Positions 14,694-24,138 of a DNA stretch of 64,000 nucleotides are shown in pieces. A program made the position numbers and the translations under genes. This DNA comes from Rathayibacter tritici (GTDB lineage: Bacteria > Actinomycetota > Actinomycetes > Actinomycetales > Microbacteriaceae), in contig NZ_PSWS01000063.1 of NCBI RefSeq assembly GCF_002932875.1, positions 1 to 64,000 of the forward strand. The letters run 5' to 3'. Position 1 is the first letter of the stretch, and each line of letters starts with the position of its first letter. A model generated the notes under the pieces. That model ran no database searches, was not told where the DNA came from, and worked only from the letters and a program-made list of their open reading frames with translations.

Positions 14694-14696
14694 CAT

Positions 14697-15587
14697 TCAC
14701 TCCTGCACAGCGATCAGCTGTGTATCCGTCTGGGCGCGGGCTGCCGGGTGTCCCCCGACCGTCCGGCTACCGCGCGCCCCGCGGCCTCCGCTCTTCGTGC
14801 GGATCTCTATCCACTTCGCGAGCCCCGAGAGAAGGAGACAGATGCTGATGTAGATGGCACCGATCACGATAGCGGCGGGGATGATCGGACTGTCCAGGCT
14901 CGACTGGTTGCCGAGGTAGCGGGCGTAGTAAAGCAGTTCGTTGTAGGTGATGATCGAGCCAAGTGCCGTGTCCTTGAGGGCGACGACGAGCTGCGCAATG
15001 ATCACCGGCAGCATCGAGCGGATCGCCTGCGGGAACAGGATCAGCCGCATCACGCCGGCCTTGCGCAGGCCGATCGCGTAGCCCGCCTCCTTTTGTCCGC
15101 GCGGGAGGGCTTCGACGCCGGCGCGGAAGATCTCGGAGAAGACGGACCCGTTGTAGAGGGTCAGAGCGATGACGACGGCGAGGTAGGGGCTGAGCTTCAG
15201 GCCCGCGAACGGCAGGCCGTAGTACATCAGCATCATCAGGATCAGCACGGGGATCGCCCGGAACAGCTCGATGAAGAGTGTGACCGGGAGGCTGATCCAC
15301 CGATGGTCCGAGAGGCGGCCGATCGCGAGGAGTAGCCCGAGCACGAGACTGGCGACGCCGGCGGTGGCGAAGGCGGCCAGGGTCTGGCCGAGCGCTGCTC
15401 CGATGCTCTGCCACACCAGCGGATAACCGAACGCCCGCCACTTCGAGGCACTGAACTGGCCGGACTCGGCGAAGCGCCAGATCACGAAGGCGAGGAGCGC
15501 CGCGATCACCAGGACGACGACGACGCCGATGACGCGATTGCGCAGGACGGCGCGGGGGCCGGGGTTGTCGAAGAGGACGGAGCTCAT
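14697..15587 (-). CDS. gluD: Glutamate-type ABC transporter permease GluD
   Basis: 296 aa inner-membrane permease of the HisMQ/GlnP family with five to six transmembrane helices (first at about residues 20-42). The conserved cytoplasmic EAA-type loop reads EALPRGQKEAGYAIGLRKAG. The C-terminal tail of about 30 residues is charged. An ATGA overlap with the gluC stop fixes the start at 15587. It forms a heterodimeric pore with GluC, driven by GluA. Substrate is assigned from cluster similarity to GluABCD. Confidence 0.9.
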   Translation of the reverse strand: MSSVLFDNPGPRAVLRNRVIGVVVVLVIAALLAFVIWRFAESGQFSASKWRAFGYPLVWQSIGAALGQTLAAFATAGVASLVLGLLLAIGRLSDHRWISLPVTLFIELFRAIPVLILMMLMYYGLPFAGLKLSPYLAVVIALTLYNGSVFSEIFRAGVEALPRGQKEAGYAIGLRKAGVMRLILFPQAIRSMLPVIIAQLVVALKDTALGSIITYNELLYYARYLGNQSSLDSPIIPAAIVIGAIYISICLLLSGLAKWIEIRTKSGGRGARGSRTVGGHPAARAQTDTQLIAVQE

Positions 15588-16231
15588 CGGGCGACCCTCC
15601 ACGTCTTCTCGAGCTGACGTTGGACGAGCGAGAGCAGGGTGACCAGGACCACGAAGGTCAGGGCCACCCAGAGGACGACGATGAGGCTGTTCTCGCCGCG
15701 CTCGTTGAGCACGCGGACGATGGTGCCCGCCTCCGCGACCGAGAAGCCGGCGGCGACGGTGGTGTTCTTCAGCAGCGCGATCAGCACGCTCATCAGCGGT
15801 GGGATAACGGAGCGGAAGGCCTGCGGAAGGACGACCTGCGTCATCGTGAGGCCGAAGTCGAGACCGATCGCGCGGGCCGCCTCGGCCTGACCGATCGGCA
15901 CGGTGTTGATGCCCGAGCGCAGAACCTCCGCGACGTAGGTCGCGGTGTACAGGCTGAGGGCGCAGATCGCGAGGTTCGTGTAGTCGACATTCGGCAGGTC
16001 GAGCTTGGGATAGCCGAATGCGAAGAAGAACATCACCAGCGTGAGCGGAGTGTTCCGGATGGTGTTCACGTAGACCGTGCCGACCGCGCGCGCGATCGGG
16101 ATGGGCGAGACGCGCATCGCGCCGACCACCGTACCGATCAGCAGGGCGAATACGAGCGAGACGCTGAAGAGGATCAGGGTGTTGCCAAAAGCCGGGACGT
16201 AGACGTCTAGGTTGTTCAACAGGACATCCAT
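15584..16231 (-). CDS. gluC: Glutamate-type ABC transporter permease GluC
   Basis: 215 aa permease with about five transmembrane helices. The EAA loop includes IGQAEAARAIGLDFG, followed by QVVLPQAFR, the ATPase contact. Typical HisM-type length. It sits between the binding protein and gluD in the gluA-B-C-D order and is coupled to gluD by an ATGA overlap. Confidence 0.92.
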   Translation of the reverse strand: MDVLLNNLDVYVPAFGNTLILFSVSLVFALLIGTVVGAMRVSPIPIARAVGTVYVNTIRNTPLTLVMFFFAFGYPKLDLPNVDYTNLAICALSLYTATYVAEVLRSGINTVPIGQAEAARAIGLDFGLTMTQVVLPQAFRSVIPPLMSVLIALLKNTTVAAGFSVAEAGTIVRVLNERGENSLIVVLWVALTFVVLVTLLSLVQRQLEKTWRVAR

Positions 16232-16314
16232 GCGGCTGGCCCTTCTGTCGGAGCGGTGGGGTGGTCGAGGAGAGGGGGACCCCCGGGCGACGCTGACGCC
16301 GCCCGGGGCACCTC

Positions 16315-17208
16315 TTAGTAGTCGTTCACCGCCGGCTGGGTGACCGTCGTGCCGGACTGGCCGAGCGTCTCGTCGTAGATGGCGCTCCAGGTGTCGCCGC
16401 CGTCGGTGAGCATGCCGTTGACAAAGTGGCGCAGTGCATCGTCACTCTTGGGCAGGCCGATGCCGTACAGCTCGGTGCTGAACGGCTCGCCGACGACCTT
16501 GAGCTCGTTGGGCTTCTGCGCCGCGTAGCCGATCAGGATCGCGCCGTCCGTGGTGACCGCGTCGACGGTGCCGTCGGAGAGAGCGTCCACGCACTGCGAA
16601 TAGGTGTCGAACTCCTCCGTTTTCACCTCGGGGTAGTTGGTGCGGATGTTCTGGATCGGGGTCGAGCCGGTCGCCGAGCACACCGTGGTGTCCGCGCTGA
16701 GGCTGTCCGGGCCGGTGATCGTGCTGTTGTCGGCGGCGACGAGCAGCTGCTGTCCGGTCTCGAAGTAGGGTCCGGCGAAGCCGACCTGCTCCTTGCGCTT
16801 ATCGGTGATCGAGTAGGTACCGACGTAGAAGTCGATGTCGCCGTTCACAATCGACGCCTCCCGGTTGGCCGAGGGGATCGCCGTGAACTCGATCTTGTCG
16901 GCCGAGAAGCCGAGGGAGGCAGCGACCCACTTCGCGATCTCGATGTCGAATCCGGAGCGCTGTCCGGTCGCCGCGTCGAGGTAGCCCAGCCCGGGCTGGT
17001 CCTCCTTGACGCCGATGGTGACCTTGTCGGCCGCGGTCATCGCGTCGAAGGTCGGGCTGCCCTCGACGGCGACGTCGGAGGCGACCTCGTAGGCAGAGGT
17101 TCCTCCCTCCGCTCCGCCACCGGCGGTTCCGGAGTCGCCGGCGCAGCCGGTGAGGGCGAGGGTCGCTGCTGCGAGTCCCGCGGTCATGAACATGAGCTTC
17201 GTGCGCAT
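16315..17208 (-). CDS. gluB: Glutamate-type ABC transporter substrate-binding lipoprotein
   Basis: 297 aa. A lipoprotein signal peptide ends in the lipobox LTGC (Cys about residue 22), so it is anchored on the outer face of the membrane. The mature part is an amino-acid-binding SBP family 3 protein, with SGFDIEIAKWVAASLG and FAGPYFETGQQLLVA as typical blocks. It delivers substrate to GluCD. Confidence 0.93.
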   Translation of the reverse strand: MRTKLMFMTAGLAAATLALTGCAGDSGTAGGGAEGGTSAYEVASDVAVEGSPTFDAMTAADKVTIGVKEDQPGLGYLDAATGQRSGFDIEIAKWVAASLGFSADKIEFTAIPSANREASIVNGDIDFYVGTYSITDKRKEQVGFAGPYFETGQQLLVAADNSTITGPDSLSADTTVCSATGSTPIQNIRTNYPEVKTEEFDTYSQCVDALSDGTVDAVTTDGAILIGYAAQKPNELKVVGEPFSTELYGIGLPKSDDALRHFVNGMLTDGGDTWSAIYDETLGQSGTTVTQPAVNDY

Positions 17209-17307
17209 GATCGTCCTTCCTGGGTTCGGCCCGTCGATGCGGGCGATGTCAGATCGGCTCCCGCTGTACAGGGGTCCGACGGGTCTGAATGGCTGCTGGT
17301 CGCGCCG

Positions 17308-18087
17308 CTAGTGCGTGATGAGCTTGGAGAGGAAGTCCTTGGCCCGGTCGCTACGCGGGGCAGTGAAGAACGACTCCGGATCGGTGTCCTCGAGGATCTC
17401 GCCGTCGGCCATGAAGACAACGCGGTCGGCGGCCTTGCGGGCAAAGCCCATCTCGTGCGTGACGACGATCATGGTCATCCCCTCCTTGGCGAGCCCGACC
17501 ATCACGTCGAGCACCTCGTTGATCATCTCGGGGTCCAGCGCCGAAGTGGGCTCGTCGAACAGCATCACCTTGGGCTTCATTGCGAGCGCCCGCGCGATGG
17601 CGACGCGCTGCTGCTGCCCGCCCGAGAGCTGAGCAGGAGTCTTCGCGGCCTGGTGGCCGACTCCGACCCGGTCGAGCAACGCCGTGGCCTGCGCCTCCGC
17701 GTCCTTGCGGGAGAGCCCCCGCACCTTGATCGGGCCGAGCGTGACGTTCTCGAGGATCGTCTTGTGCGCGAAGAGGTTGAACGACTGGAAGACCATCCCG
17801 ACGTCGGCGCGGAGGGCGGCGAGGCCCTTGCCCTCCTCCGGCAGCTTCTGACCGTCGATGGTGATGGTGCCGCCGGAAATCGTCTCGAGCCGGTTCACCG
17901 TGCGGCACAGCGTCGACTTGCCGGAGCCGGAGGGGCCGAGGACGACGACAACCTCGCCGCGGTGCACCGTCAGATCGATGTCCTTCAGGGCGTGGAAGTC
18001 GCCGTAGTGCTTCTGCACTCCGGCGATGACGACAAGGGGTTCACCAACGGGAGCGGCAGCGCGCTCGTCTTGCGGGGCTGTGACCAT
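17308..18087 (-). CDS. gluA: Glutamate-type ABC transporter ATP-binding protein
   Basis: 259 aa from the ATG at 18087. A GTG six codons upstream is possible but has no better signal. Walker A is GPSGSGKST, signature LSGGQQQR, Walker [10 protein letters not shown], and switch histidine VVTHEMGFA. It energises uptake through GluCD. The upstream gap holds an imperfect TTAACCC/GGGTAA-type dyad (18138-18152), possibly regulatory. Confidence 0.94.
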   Translation of the reverse strand: MVTAPQDERAAAPVGEPLVVIAGVQKHYGDFHALKDIDLTVHRGEVVVVLGPSGSGKSTLCRTVNRLETISGGTITIDGQKLPEEGKGLAALRADVGMVFQSFNLFAHKTILENVTLGPIKVRGLSRKDAEAQATALLDRVGVGHQAAKTPAQLSGGQQQRVAIARALAMKPKVMLFDEPTSALDPEMINEVLDVMVGLAKEGMTMIVVTHEMGFARKAADRVVFMADGEILEDTDPESFFTAPRSDRAKDFLSKLITH

Positions 18088-18198
18088 GCCGCCAGAGAAG
18101 CACACGGGGATGGGCCGGTCAAATCATGAGCAATGTTTTAACCCAAGGGTAACAACGCGCACCGTCCTCCACCTCTGTCCGGCCGGGGACCGATTCCC

Positions 18199-18999
18199 TC
18201 AGGAACGCAGGGCGAAAGCGCTCTCGTAGAGGCAGACGGAGGCCGCGGTCGCGAGGTTGAGCGATTCCGCCGCGCCGTAGATCGGTACCGAGATGACGCC
18301 GTCCACGAGCGCGAGCGACTCGTCCTCGAGGCCACGGGCCTCGTTGCCGAAGACCCAGACGGTGGGCTGAGCGAGGTCGCCGCGGGCCCGGACCTCAAGC
18401 AGGTCCTCGCCCTTCACGTCCGCCGCGACCGAGCGCAGGCCCACGCCGCGCAGGCGCCCGAGGACGTCGGGGAGGTCGGCGCCGACCGCGACCGGCAGGT
18501 GGAACAGCGAGCCTGTGGTCGAGCGGACGACCTTGGCGTTGTAGAGGTCGACGGAGCAGCCAGAGAGCACGACGGCGTCGGCTCCGGCGGCGTCGGCCGC
18601 GCGGATGATCGTGCCCAGGTTGCCGGGATCCCGGACCTCCTCGAGGACCGCGACCAGGCGCGGCTCCGAGGCGACGACGTCCTTGAGCGACGTGGGGAAC
18701 TGGCGGCACACCGCGACGAAGCCCTGGGGGGTGACGGTGTCGGCCATCGTGTCCAGGACGTCCTCGGTCACGTACTCGATGTCGACCTCCGCCTCCGCTG
18801 CTGCGGCGACGATCTCGGGGTGACGCTCCAGAGCGGTCGGAGTCGCGAATGATTCAACGAGCAGCTCCGGGCGGTAGTGCAGCGCCTCGGACATGGCCTG
18901 CGGACCCTCGAGGAGGAAGAGTCCCGTCTCGAGCCGGGCCGGGCGGCGGGTGAGCTTCGCCACAGAGCGGACACGGGGAGAGCGGGGGTTGTCGAGCAT
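18199..18999 (-). CDS. TrmH/SpoU-family RNA 2'-O-methyltransferase
   Basis: 266 aa. SAM-dependent methylation of rRNA or tRNA by the knotted SpoU fold. The three family motifs are visible: EVRDPGNLGTIIRAADAAG (about residues 121-139), VFGNEARGL, and LNLATAASVCLYE near the end. An N-terminal substrate-binding domain (about 1-100) is of the TsnR/RlmB type. It follows rplT, an arrangement common in actinobacteria. The exact nucleotide target cannot be told from sequence. Confidence 0.9.
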   Translation of the reverse strand: MLDNPRSPRVRSVAKLTRRPARLETGLFLLEGPQAMSEALHYRPELLVESFATPTALERHPEIVAAAAEAEVDIEYVTEDVLDTMADTVTPQGFVAVCRQFPTSLKDVVASEPRLVAVLEEVRDPGNLGTIIRAADAAGADAVVLSGCSVDLYNAKVVRSTTGSLFHLPVAVGADLPDVLGRLRGVGLRSVAADVKGEDLLEVRARGDLAQPTVWVFGNEARGLEDESLALVDGVISVPIYGAAESLNLATAASVCLYESAFALRS

Positions 19000-19069
19000 G
19001 CGGCGAGCCTATCGGCGCGGTGTTCGCGGGCCCGGCAGACACGACGCGCGGCCACCCCCAAGGACGCAA

Positions 19070-19099
19070 GGGGGCCGCGACCTCTCGATCGCGACCCCC
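19070..19099 (-). terminator. Terminator of infC-rpmI-rplT
   Basis: An 11-bp stem with one G-U pair (19070-19080 with 19089-19099), 8-nt loop, lies 18 bp after the rplT stop and is followed by TTGCGTCCTT on the minus strand. A fair intrinsic terminator. Confidence 0.7.
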
Positions 19100-19117
19100 T
19101 CCGGAATGCTGTGCCGA

Positions 19118-19504
19118 TTACGCGGCGGCCCTGGGCGCCGAGGTGTCGGCGGGCAGCGCGCTCTTCGCGGTCGCGACGAGCGAGGCGAAGGTGGCGGGCT
19201 CCGTGATCGCGAGATCCGCGAGGATGCGGCGGTCGACCTGGACACCGGCCAGGGCGAGGCCCTGGATGAAGCGGTTGTAGGTCAGGCCGTTCGCGCGGGA
19301 TGCCGCGTTGATGCGCTGGATCCAGAGGCGACGGAACTCGCCCTTCCTGGCGCGGCGGTCGCGGTACGAGTAGACGAGGGAGTGGGTGACCTGCTCCTTC
19401 GCCTTGCGGTAAAGGCGCGAACGCTGACCGCGGTAGCCCGAGGCGCGCTCGAGGATAACGCGACGCTTTTTGTGGGCGTTGACGGCCCTCTTCACTCTTG
19501 CCAT
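19118..19504 (-). CDS. rplT: 50S ribosomal protein L20
   Basis: 128 aa, basic, starting [15 protein letters not shown], the universal L20 start. Binds 23S rRNA early in large-subunit assembly. The C-terminal extension after about residue 118 is short and Ala/Pro-rich. Third gene of infC-rpmI-rplT, with a good AGGAAG-type ribosome-binding site. Confidence 0.98.
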   Translation of the reverse strand: MARVKRAVNAHKKRRVILERASGYRGQRSRLYRKAKEQVTHSLVYSYRDRRARKGEFRRLWIQRINAASRANGLTYNRFIQGLALAGVQVDRRILADLAITEPATFASLVATAKSALPADTSAPRAAA

Positions 19505-19576
19505 TGCTCTTTCTTCCTATCGATCCGGGCGGTTGAGTAGCAAACTCCGCGGCGCAACGACTGCGCCGGCAGTGAG

Positions 19577-19771
19577 CTACAGACCGAGAAGCTTCTTGGC
19601 GACCTTGGCGTCCTGCGGGGCGAGGACCTGGTCCTGGTTGAGGCGGCGGGTGCGAACGCTGGACTTGGACTCCAGGTTGTGACGCATACCGGCCTGCTGC
19701 TTCATGACCTTGCCGGAGCCGGTCACCTTGAAGCGCTTCTTGGCACCCGAGTGGGTCTTCATCTTGGGCAT
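19577..19771 (-). CDS. rpmI: 50S ribosomal protein L35
   Basis: 64 aa. Starts [20 protein letters not shown], the conserved L35 head, and is rich in Lys and Arg. GGAGAG precedes the ATG. Lies between infC and rplT as in most bacteria. Confidence 0.98.
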   Translation of the reverse strand: MPKMKTHSGAKKRFKVTGSGKVMKQQAGMRHNLESKSSVRTRRLNQDQVLAPQDAKVAKKLLGL

Positions 19772-19868
19772 GTTCTCTCCTTGTGAACGTCACACCGCGC
19801 ACGGCGGGGCGAAACCGGTGCCCCATAAGCGGGGCGTCCACCGGCCCCGAGGCCGGGGCGGCGAAGTA

Positions 19869-20468
19869 CTAGACGGACTCGGCCTCGGCCGTGTCCTCGG
19901 GGGTATTGGCCTCGCGACGAGCAGCGCGGACCGCATTGGCCTCTGCCTTCGCCTCGGACTTGTTCTTCAACGGGCCGATGACCATCACCATGTTGCGACC
20001 GTCGATGGTCGGTGTGGACTCGACCTGGCCGAACTCGGCGACGTCCTCCGCGAAACGCTGGAGCAGACGAACACCCATTTCGGGCCGCGACTGCTCGCGA
20101 CCTCGGAAGAGGATCATCGCCTTGACCTTGTCGCCGGCCTTGAGGAAGCCTTCGGCGCGCTTGCGCTTGGTCTCGTAGTCGTGCTTGTCGATCTTCAGGC
20201 GGAAACGAACCTCCTTGAGGATCGTGTTCGCCTGGTTGCGACGGGCTTCCTTGAGCTTCTGAGCCTGCTCGTACTTGAACTTCCCGTAGTCCATGATCTT
20301 CGCTACGGGCGGCTTGGAGTTGGGGGCGACCTCGACCAGGTCCAGGTCTGCGTCCTGTGCGAGTCGCAGGGCGACCTCGATCTTGACGACGCCGACCTGT
20401 TCTCCGGCGGGACCCACGAGGCGAACCTCGGGGACGCGGATACGGTCGTTGGTACGGGGATCGCTGAT
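19869..20468 (-). CDS. infC: Translation initiation factor IF-3, with a rare ATC start
   Basis: 199 aa from ATC at 20468. The protein then begins [18 protein letters not shown], the standard IF-3 N-terminus. AGGAGA sits 6 nt before the ATC, and no ATG, GTG or TTG fits: the first in-frame GTG (20417) would delete 17 conserved residues. IF-3 genes use ATT/ATC starts so that IF-3, which rejects non-canonical starts, represses its own translation. The core [20 protein letters not shown] is near the C-terminus, with an acidic tail. Confidence 0.95.
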   Translation of the reverse strand: MSDPRTNDRIRVPEVRLVGPAGEQVGVVKIEVALRLAQDADLDLVEVAPNSKPPVAKIMDYGKFKYEQAQKLKEARRNQANTILKEVRFRLKIDKHDYETKRKRAEGFLKAGDKVKAMILFRGREQSRPEMGVRLLQRFAEDVAEFGQVESTPTIDGRNMVMVIGPLKNKSEAKAEANAVRAARREANTPEDTAEAESV

Positions 20469-20754
20469 TGCGCTTCTCCTCTGATCTCGGTGAGTGCAGC
20501 TGCGCTACCGGAGTCTTCTCCAGCGCACCCGAGAGAGGTGATCGTCCCGTCCACGTCGTGCGTGAGCACGGCGCTCGCACCCTGTGACGCGGTTCCCGAG
20601 GCGGACCTCGGGAGCCGCAGCCCTGCCCCCGCTGGTCTGGCGACCATCGGCGGCGGAGTGCTTCTGACCCGGTAACCTTGTGAAGCGGTCAAGCGCGGGT
20701 GGGAGAATCTCCACTTTCGAACCGAGGACATGCCTCGGAGCCCGGATAACCATA
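20469..20754 (-). promoter_or_regulatory. Structured infC operon leader
   Basis: A possible -10 TATGGT (20749-20754) would give a leader of about 270 nt before infC. It contains a small hairpin (20722-20738, stem CCGAGG) and a strong 12-bp hairpin with one mismatch (20590-20617). Neither is followed by a T-run, so translational or RNA-stability control is more likely than simple attenuation. The rest of the gap up to 20853 shows no gene. Confidence 0.5.
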
Positions 20755-20853
20755 GCAGAACGACGGCCCACCCGACAGAGCGGATCCGGCCGCCCTCGAT
20801 CCGGCGCCGCGCCCCGCCCAGCTCCCAGCCCCCGGACGACGAACGAAGGACGC

Positions 20854-21249
20854 ATGGCCCAGGACGACGACGACACCTACAACGACGACTACACCCGACG
20901 CTTCGGCGAGGACGACGGCGCCTCCGACGTGGAGGCCGCCCGCGACATCGCGGAGGTCCCTGCGGTCGAGATCATCACCACCGCGGCGGTGCACCTCATG
21001 AGCGCCGCCGCCGTCAAATGCGGGCTCGCCGACGAGCCGGACGGGCAGGTCGACCTCGACGAGGCGCGCAAGCTGATCAACGCGCTCGCGGGGCTCGTCA
21101 CGGCCGGTGCGCCCGACATCAGCGACATGCACGCCCGGAGCCTGCGCGATGGACTCCGCACCCTTCAGCTCGCGTTCCGCGAGGCCTCCCCCATCGCCGA
21201 CTCGATCGGCAAGGGGCCGGGCGAGAAGTGGACGGGCCCGGTCACCTGA
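20854..21249 (+). CDS. DUF1844 family protein
   Basis: 131 aa. An acidic N-terminus (many Asp) precedes the conserved block VEIITTAAVHLMSAAAVKCGL and a DLDEARKLINALAGL helix, as in actinobacterial DUF1844 proteins found beside infC. The role is unknown. AAGGA precedes the ATG. It is divergent from the infC operon and converges on the SseB-like gene with a 7-bp gap. Confidence 0.88.
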   Translation: MAQDDDDTYNDDYTRRFGEDDGASDVEAARDIAEVPAVEIITTAAVHLMSAAAVKCGLADEPDGQVDLDEARKLINALAGLVTAGAPDISDMHARSLRDGLRTLQLAFREASPIADSIGKGPGEKWTGPVT

Positions 21250-21256
21250 TCCGGAG

Positions 21257-22045
21257 TCAGCGGGCCGCGGCGAGCTGGAGGGTCATCGAGTCGACGCGCC
21301 GCGCGACGGTGTCCTCCGCCGCCCACCGGTCGCCCAGACGCGCGATCAGGGCGCTCAGCGCCCCCTGATCGAGACCGGGATGCAGGCTCAGCACGACGAC
21401 GAGTTCCGGTCCCGCGAGCCGTTGCGCCGGATCGCCCGCGCGAGCCGTCAGCGACGCCACGGCCGGCTCCCCCTCCGCACCCGCGCGCAGAGCGGCGAGG
21501 ACGTCCGGGTCCGTGTCGGCCGGCCACCACTCGGCGCCCTCGACGATCGCCCACAGCGCCGGACGGCGGACCGCGAACTCCCCCTCGGAGGCGGGGTCGA
21601 GGACCATCACCTCGGTTCCCTCCGCCACCGCCGCCAGAGCCGCCCGACGTCCGTCGACCGGGACGGGACGGGCCGCCGGATCCCAGCGGCGCATGCTGTC
21701 CACGCCGCTGAAGACGGGGAGCACCGTGCGGCCGCCGGGGCCGGCGACGGTGACGATCGCCAGCTCCTGCGTCTTATCCGCTCGAAGGCCTCCCACGCCC
21801 GCTGCGTCCTCGCCGAGGCGCGCGATCAGCGGGATGAGCAGGCGGGACGAACGGAGCGCGTCCACCACGACCTCCGGTCCGCGAGCGCCGGACGTGAACG
21901 ACGCGAGCGCGGCGACCAACGCCGGCGGGGCACTGCCGTCATCCTGCGGAGCGGCGCTCGGCTCGAAGTGCCGGCCGGCCCAGGGGGTGCCCGCGGAGTC
22001 GGTCAGATGCGCGGGGAGCGGGCCGGGGTCACTCGGATGCGACAT
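21257..22045 (-). CDS. SseB family protein
   Basis: 262 aa. The central block [30 protein letters not shown] (about residues 88-117, quoted in part by its ends) and the [14 protein letters not shown] block match the SseB N-terminal domain found as stand-alone proteins in actinobacteria. The function in these bacteria is not known. It overlaps the priA stop by 17 bp and is probably the last gene of the his segment. Confidence 0.8.
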   Translation of the reverse strand: MSHPSDPGPLPAHLTDSAGTPWAGRHFEPSAAPQDDGSAPPALVAALASFTSGARGPEVVVDALRSSRLLIPLIARLGEDAAGVGGLRADKTQELAIVTVAGPGGRTVLPVFSGVDSMRRWDPAARPVPVDGRRAALAAVAEGTEVMVLDPASEGEFAVRRPALWAIVEGAEWWPADTDPDVLAALRAGAEGEPAVASLTARAGDPAQRLAGPELVVVLSLHPGLDQGALSALIARLGDRWAAEDTVARRVDSMTLQLAAAR

Positions 22046-22775
22046 CCAGGGCCTCCGCGAGCGTGAACGCGCCCGCGTACAGCGCCTTACCGACGATTGC
22101 GCCCTCGAGGCCCTGGGGCACGAGGTCCCGCAGTGCGGCGATGTCGTCGAGGTTCGAGATCCCGCCCGAGGCGATCACGGGGCGGTGCGTGCGGGCCATG
22201 ACCTGCTCGAGCAGCTCGAGGTTCGGGCCCTTCAGCGTGCCGTCCTTGGTGACGTCGGTCACGACGTAGCGCGTGCAGCCCGCCTCCTCGAGCCGGTCGA
22301 GGACGTGCCAGAGATCGCCGCCCTCCCTGGTCCAGCCGCGGGCGGCGAGGGTCGTTCCGCGCACATCCAGCCCGACGGCGATCTGGTCGCCGTACTGGGC
22401 GATGACGCTCGCGGCCCACTCCGGATTTTCGAGCGCCGCGGTACCGAGGTTGATCCGCTTGGCGCCAGCGCTCAGAGCGGACTCGAGACTGCGATCGTCG
22501 CGGATCCCTCCGGAGAGCTCGACGTTGACGCTCTTCACCTGCCGAATGACCTTCTTCATGATGGCGTGGTTGTCGCCGCGGCCGAAGGCAGCGTCGAGGT
22601 CGACGAGGTGGATCCACGTCGCACCCTGGTCTGCCCAATCGCCGGCAGCGTCGAGGGGATCGCCGTAGTTGGTCTCCGTCCCGGCCTCGCCCTGCGTCAG
22701 CCGCACGGCCTTGCCGCCCGCCACGTCGATCGCGGGCAGGAGGACCAGGCCCGGAGCCTTGGTGAACTCGCTCAT
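22029..22775 (-). CDS. priA: HisA/PriA phosphoribosyl isomerase
   Basis: 248 aa TIM barrel. In actinobacteria this enzyme usually serves both histidine (HisA) and tryptophan (TrpF) synthesis. Catalytic aspartates are in [15 protein letters not shown] and [14 protein letters not shown]. Two ATGs lie 6 bp apart; the second (22775) has GAGG at 6-nt spacing and is preferred. The dual role is inferred from the lineage, since no trpF is visible here. It overlaps the SseB-like gene by 17 bp. Confidence 0.93.
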   Translation of the reverse strand: MSEFTKAPGLVLLPAIDVAGGKAVRLTQGEAGTETNYGDPLDAAGDWADQGATWIHLVDLDAAFGRGDNHAIMKKVIRQVKSVNVELSGGIRDDRSLESALSAGAKRINLGTAALENPEWAASVIAQYGDQIAVGLDVRGTTLAARGWTREGGDLWHVLDRLEEAGCTRYVVTDVTKDGTLKGPNLELLEQVMARTHRPVIASGGISNLDDIAALRDLVPQGLEGAIVGKALYAGAFTLAEALDVASE

Positions 22776-22828
22776 CGTCATCCTCAGTCTCGGTGCCGGC
22801 CCCTCGAGGCGCCGACCACCGGCCGATC

Positions 22829-23476
22829 CTAGTTCGTGCGGAGGCTGCCCAGCCAATTCGCCAGCAGGCGAAGCCCGGCGGCGCCCGACTTCTCGGGGTG
22901 GAACTGGGTCGCCGAGAGCGGACCGTTCTCGACCGCGGCGATGAAGGGACCCCCGTGCTCCGCCCAGGTCACCGCGGGTCGCGGGAACGGCGGCATCACG
23001 TCGAGCGACCACTCACGGGCGCCGTAGGAGTGCACGAAATAGAAGCGTTCCTCGGCGATCCCGTCGAAGAGCACCGAGCCCTGGGGAGCGGAGACGGTAT
23101 TCCAGCCCATGTGCGGAACGACCTCGGCCGGGAGTCGGTCGACCGTGCCCGGCCACTCACCCAGCCCGGCACTCTCGACACCCCGCTCGACCCCGCGCTC
23201 GAACAGCACCTGCATCCCGACGCAGATGCCCAGGACGGGGCGACCGCCCGCGAGACGCTTCTCGATGATCTCGCCGCCCCGCGCCCGGCTGAGGGCCGCC
23301 ATCACCGCGTCGAAGGCGCCGACTCCCGGAACGAGCAGGCCGTCGGCCTCGAGGGCGCGCTGCCGATCGCCGGTCAGCTCGACGTCGGCGCCGGCGAGTT
23401 CGAGCGCCTTGACGGCGGAGTGCACATTCCCCGAGCCGTAGTCGTAGACGACGACGGACGGGCGGCCCGACCTCAC
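22829..23476 (-). CDS. hisH: Imidazole glycerol phosphate synthase glutaminase subunit
   Basis: 215 aa class I glutamine amidotransferase that gives ammonia to HisF. The nucleophile is in [12 protein letters not shown], and the His/Glu pair in QFHPEKSG. The GTG start overlaps the hisB stop (GTGA). hisF is not in this window. Confidence 0.96.
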   Translation of the reverse strand: MRSGRPSVVVYDYGSGNVHSAVKALELAGADVELTGDRQRALEADGLLVPGVGAFDAVMAALSRARGGEIIEKRLAGGRPVLGICVGMQVLFERGVERGVESAGLGEWPGTVDRLPAEVVPHMGWNTVSAPQGSVLFDGIAEERFYFVHSYGAREWSLDVMPPFPRPAVTWAEHGGPFIAAVENGPLSATQFHPEKSGAAGLRLLANWLGSLRTN

Positions 23477-24093
23477 AGCGCGCCCTTGGTCGAGGGCACG
23501 CCCGAGACCAGCGGATCCAGTGCCTTCGCCTGCCGGAAAGCTCGGGCGAAGGCCTTGAATTCGGCTTCGGCGATGTGGTGCGGGTCGCGGCCGCCGAGCA
23601 CGGTGACATGCACGGTGAGCCCGGCGTTGACGGCGATCGCCTCGAAGACGTGGCGAACCATCGATCCGGTGAAGTGGCCGCCGATCAGGTGCAGCGCGAA
23701 GCCTTCCGGCTCGCCGGTGTGCACGAGGTAGGGGCGGCCGGAGATGTCGACGACCGCCTGCACGAGCGCCTCGTCGAGGGGGACGAGCGCGTCACCGAAG
23801 CGAGAGATGCCGGCCTTGTCCCCGAGCGCCTGACGAATGGCGGAGCCGAGCACGATGCCGATGTCCTCGGCGGTGTGGTGGATGTCGATCTCGATGTCGC
23901 CGTGAGCTCGGACACGCAGGTCGGTCAGCGAGTGCTTGGCGAACGCCGTCAGCAGGTGATCGAAGAAGGGCACGCCGGTCTCGAGATCGGCCGCACCGGT
24001 GCCGTCGAGGTCGAGCGAGAGCTCGATACTCGACTCGGTGGTGGTACGGCTGAGGGAGGCGGTGCGCCCGGGTGCGGCGCTCGGGGAGATCAT
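23473..24093 (-). CDS. hisB: Imidazoleglycerol-phosphate dehydratase
   Basis: 206 aa, monofunctional with no phosphatase domain. Metal-binding motifs are [11 protein letters not shown] and [14 protein letters not shown], and [13 protein letters not shown] is also typical. The ATG at 24093 has -10 TAGACT (24101-24106) ending 7 nt upstream and no ribosome-binding site, so a leaderless promoter inside the his segment is likely in addition to read-through from hisC. Confidence 0.96.
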   Translation of the reverse strand: MISPSAAPGRTASLSRTTTESSIELSLDLDGTGAADLETGVPFFDHLLTAFAKHSLTDLRVRAHGDIEIDIHHTAEDIGIVLGSAIRQALGDKAGISRFGDALVPLDEALVQAVVDISGRPYLVHTGEPEGFALHLIGGHFTGSMVRHVFEAIAVNAGLTVHVTVLGGRDPHHIAEAEFKAFARAFRQAKALDPLVSGVPSTKGAL

Positions 24094-24138
24094 GGCTCCC
24101 AGTCTATTCGCGGACGATCACTGCCCCCAGGCGCGCTC

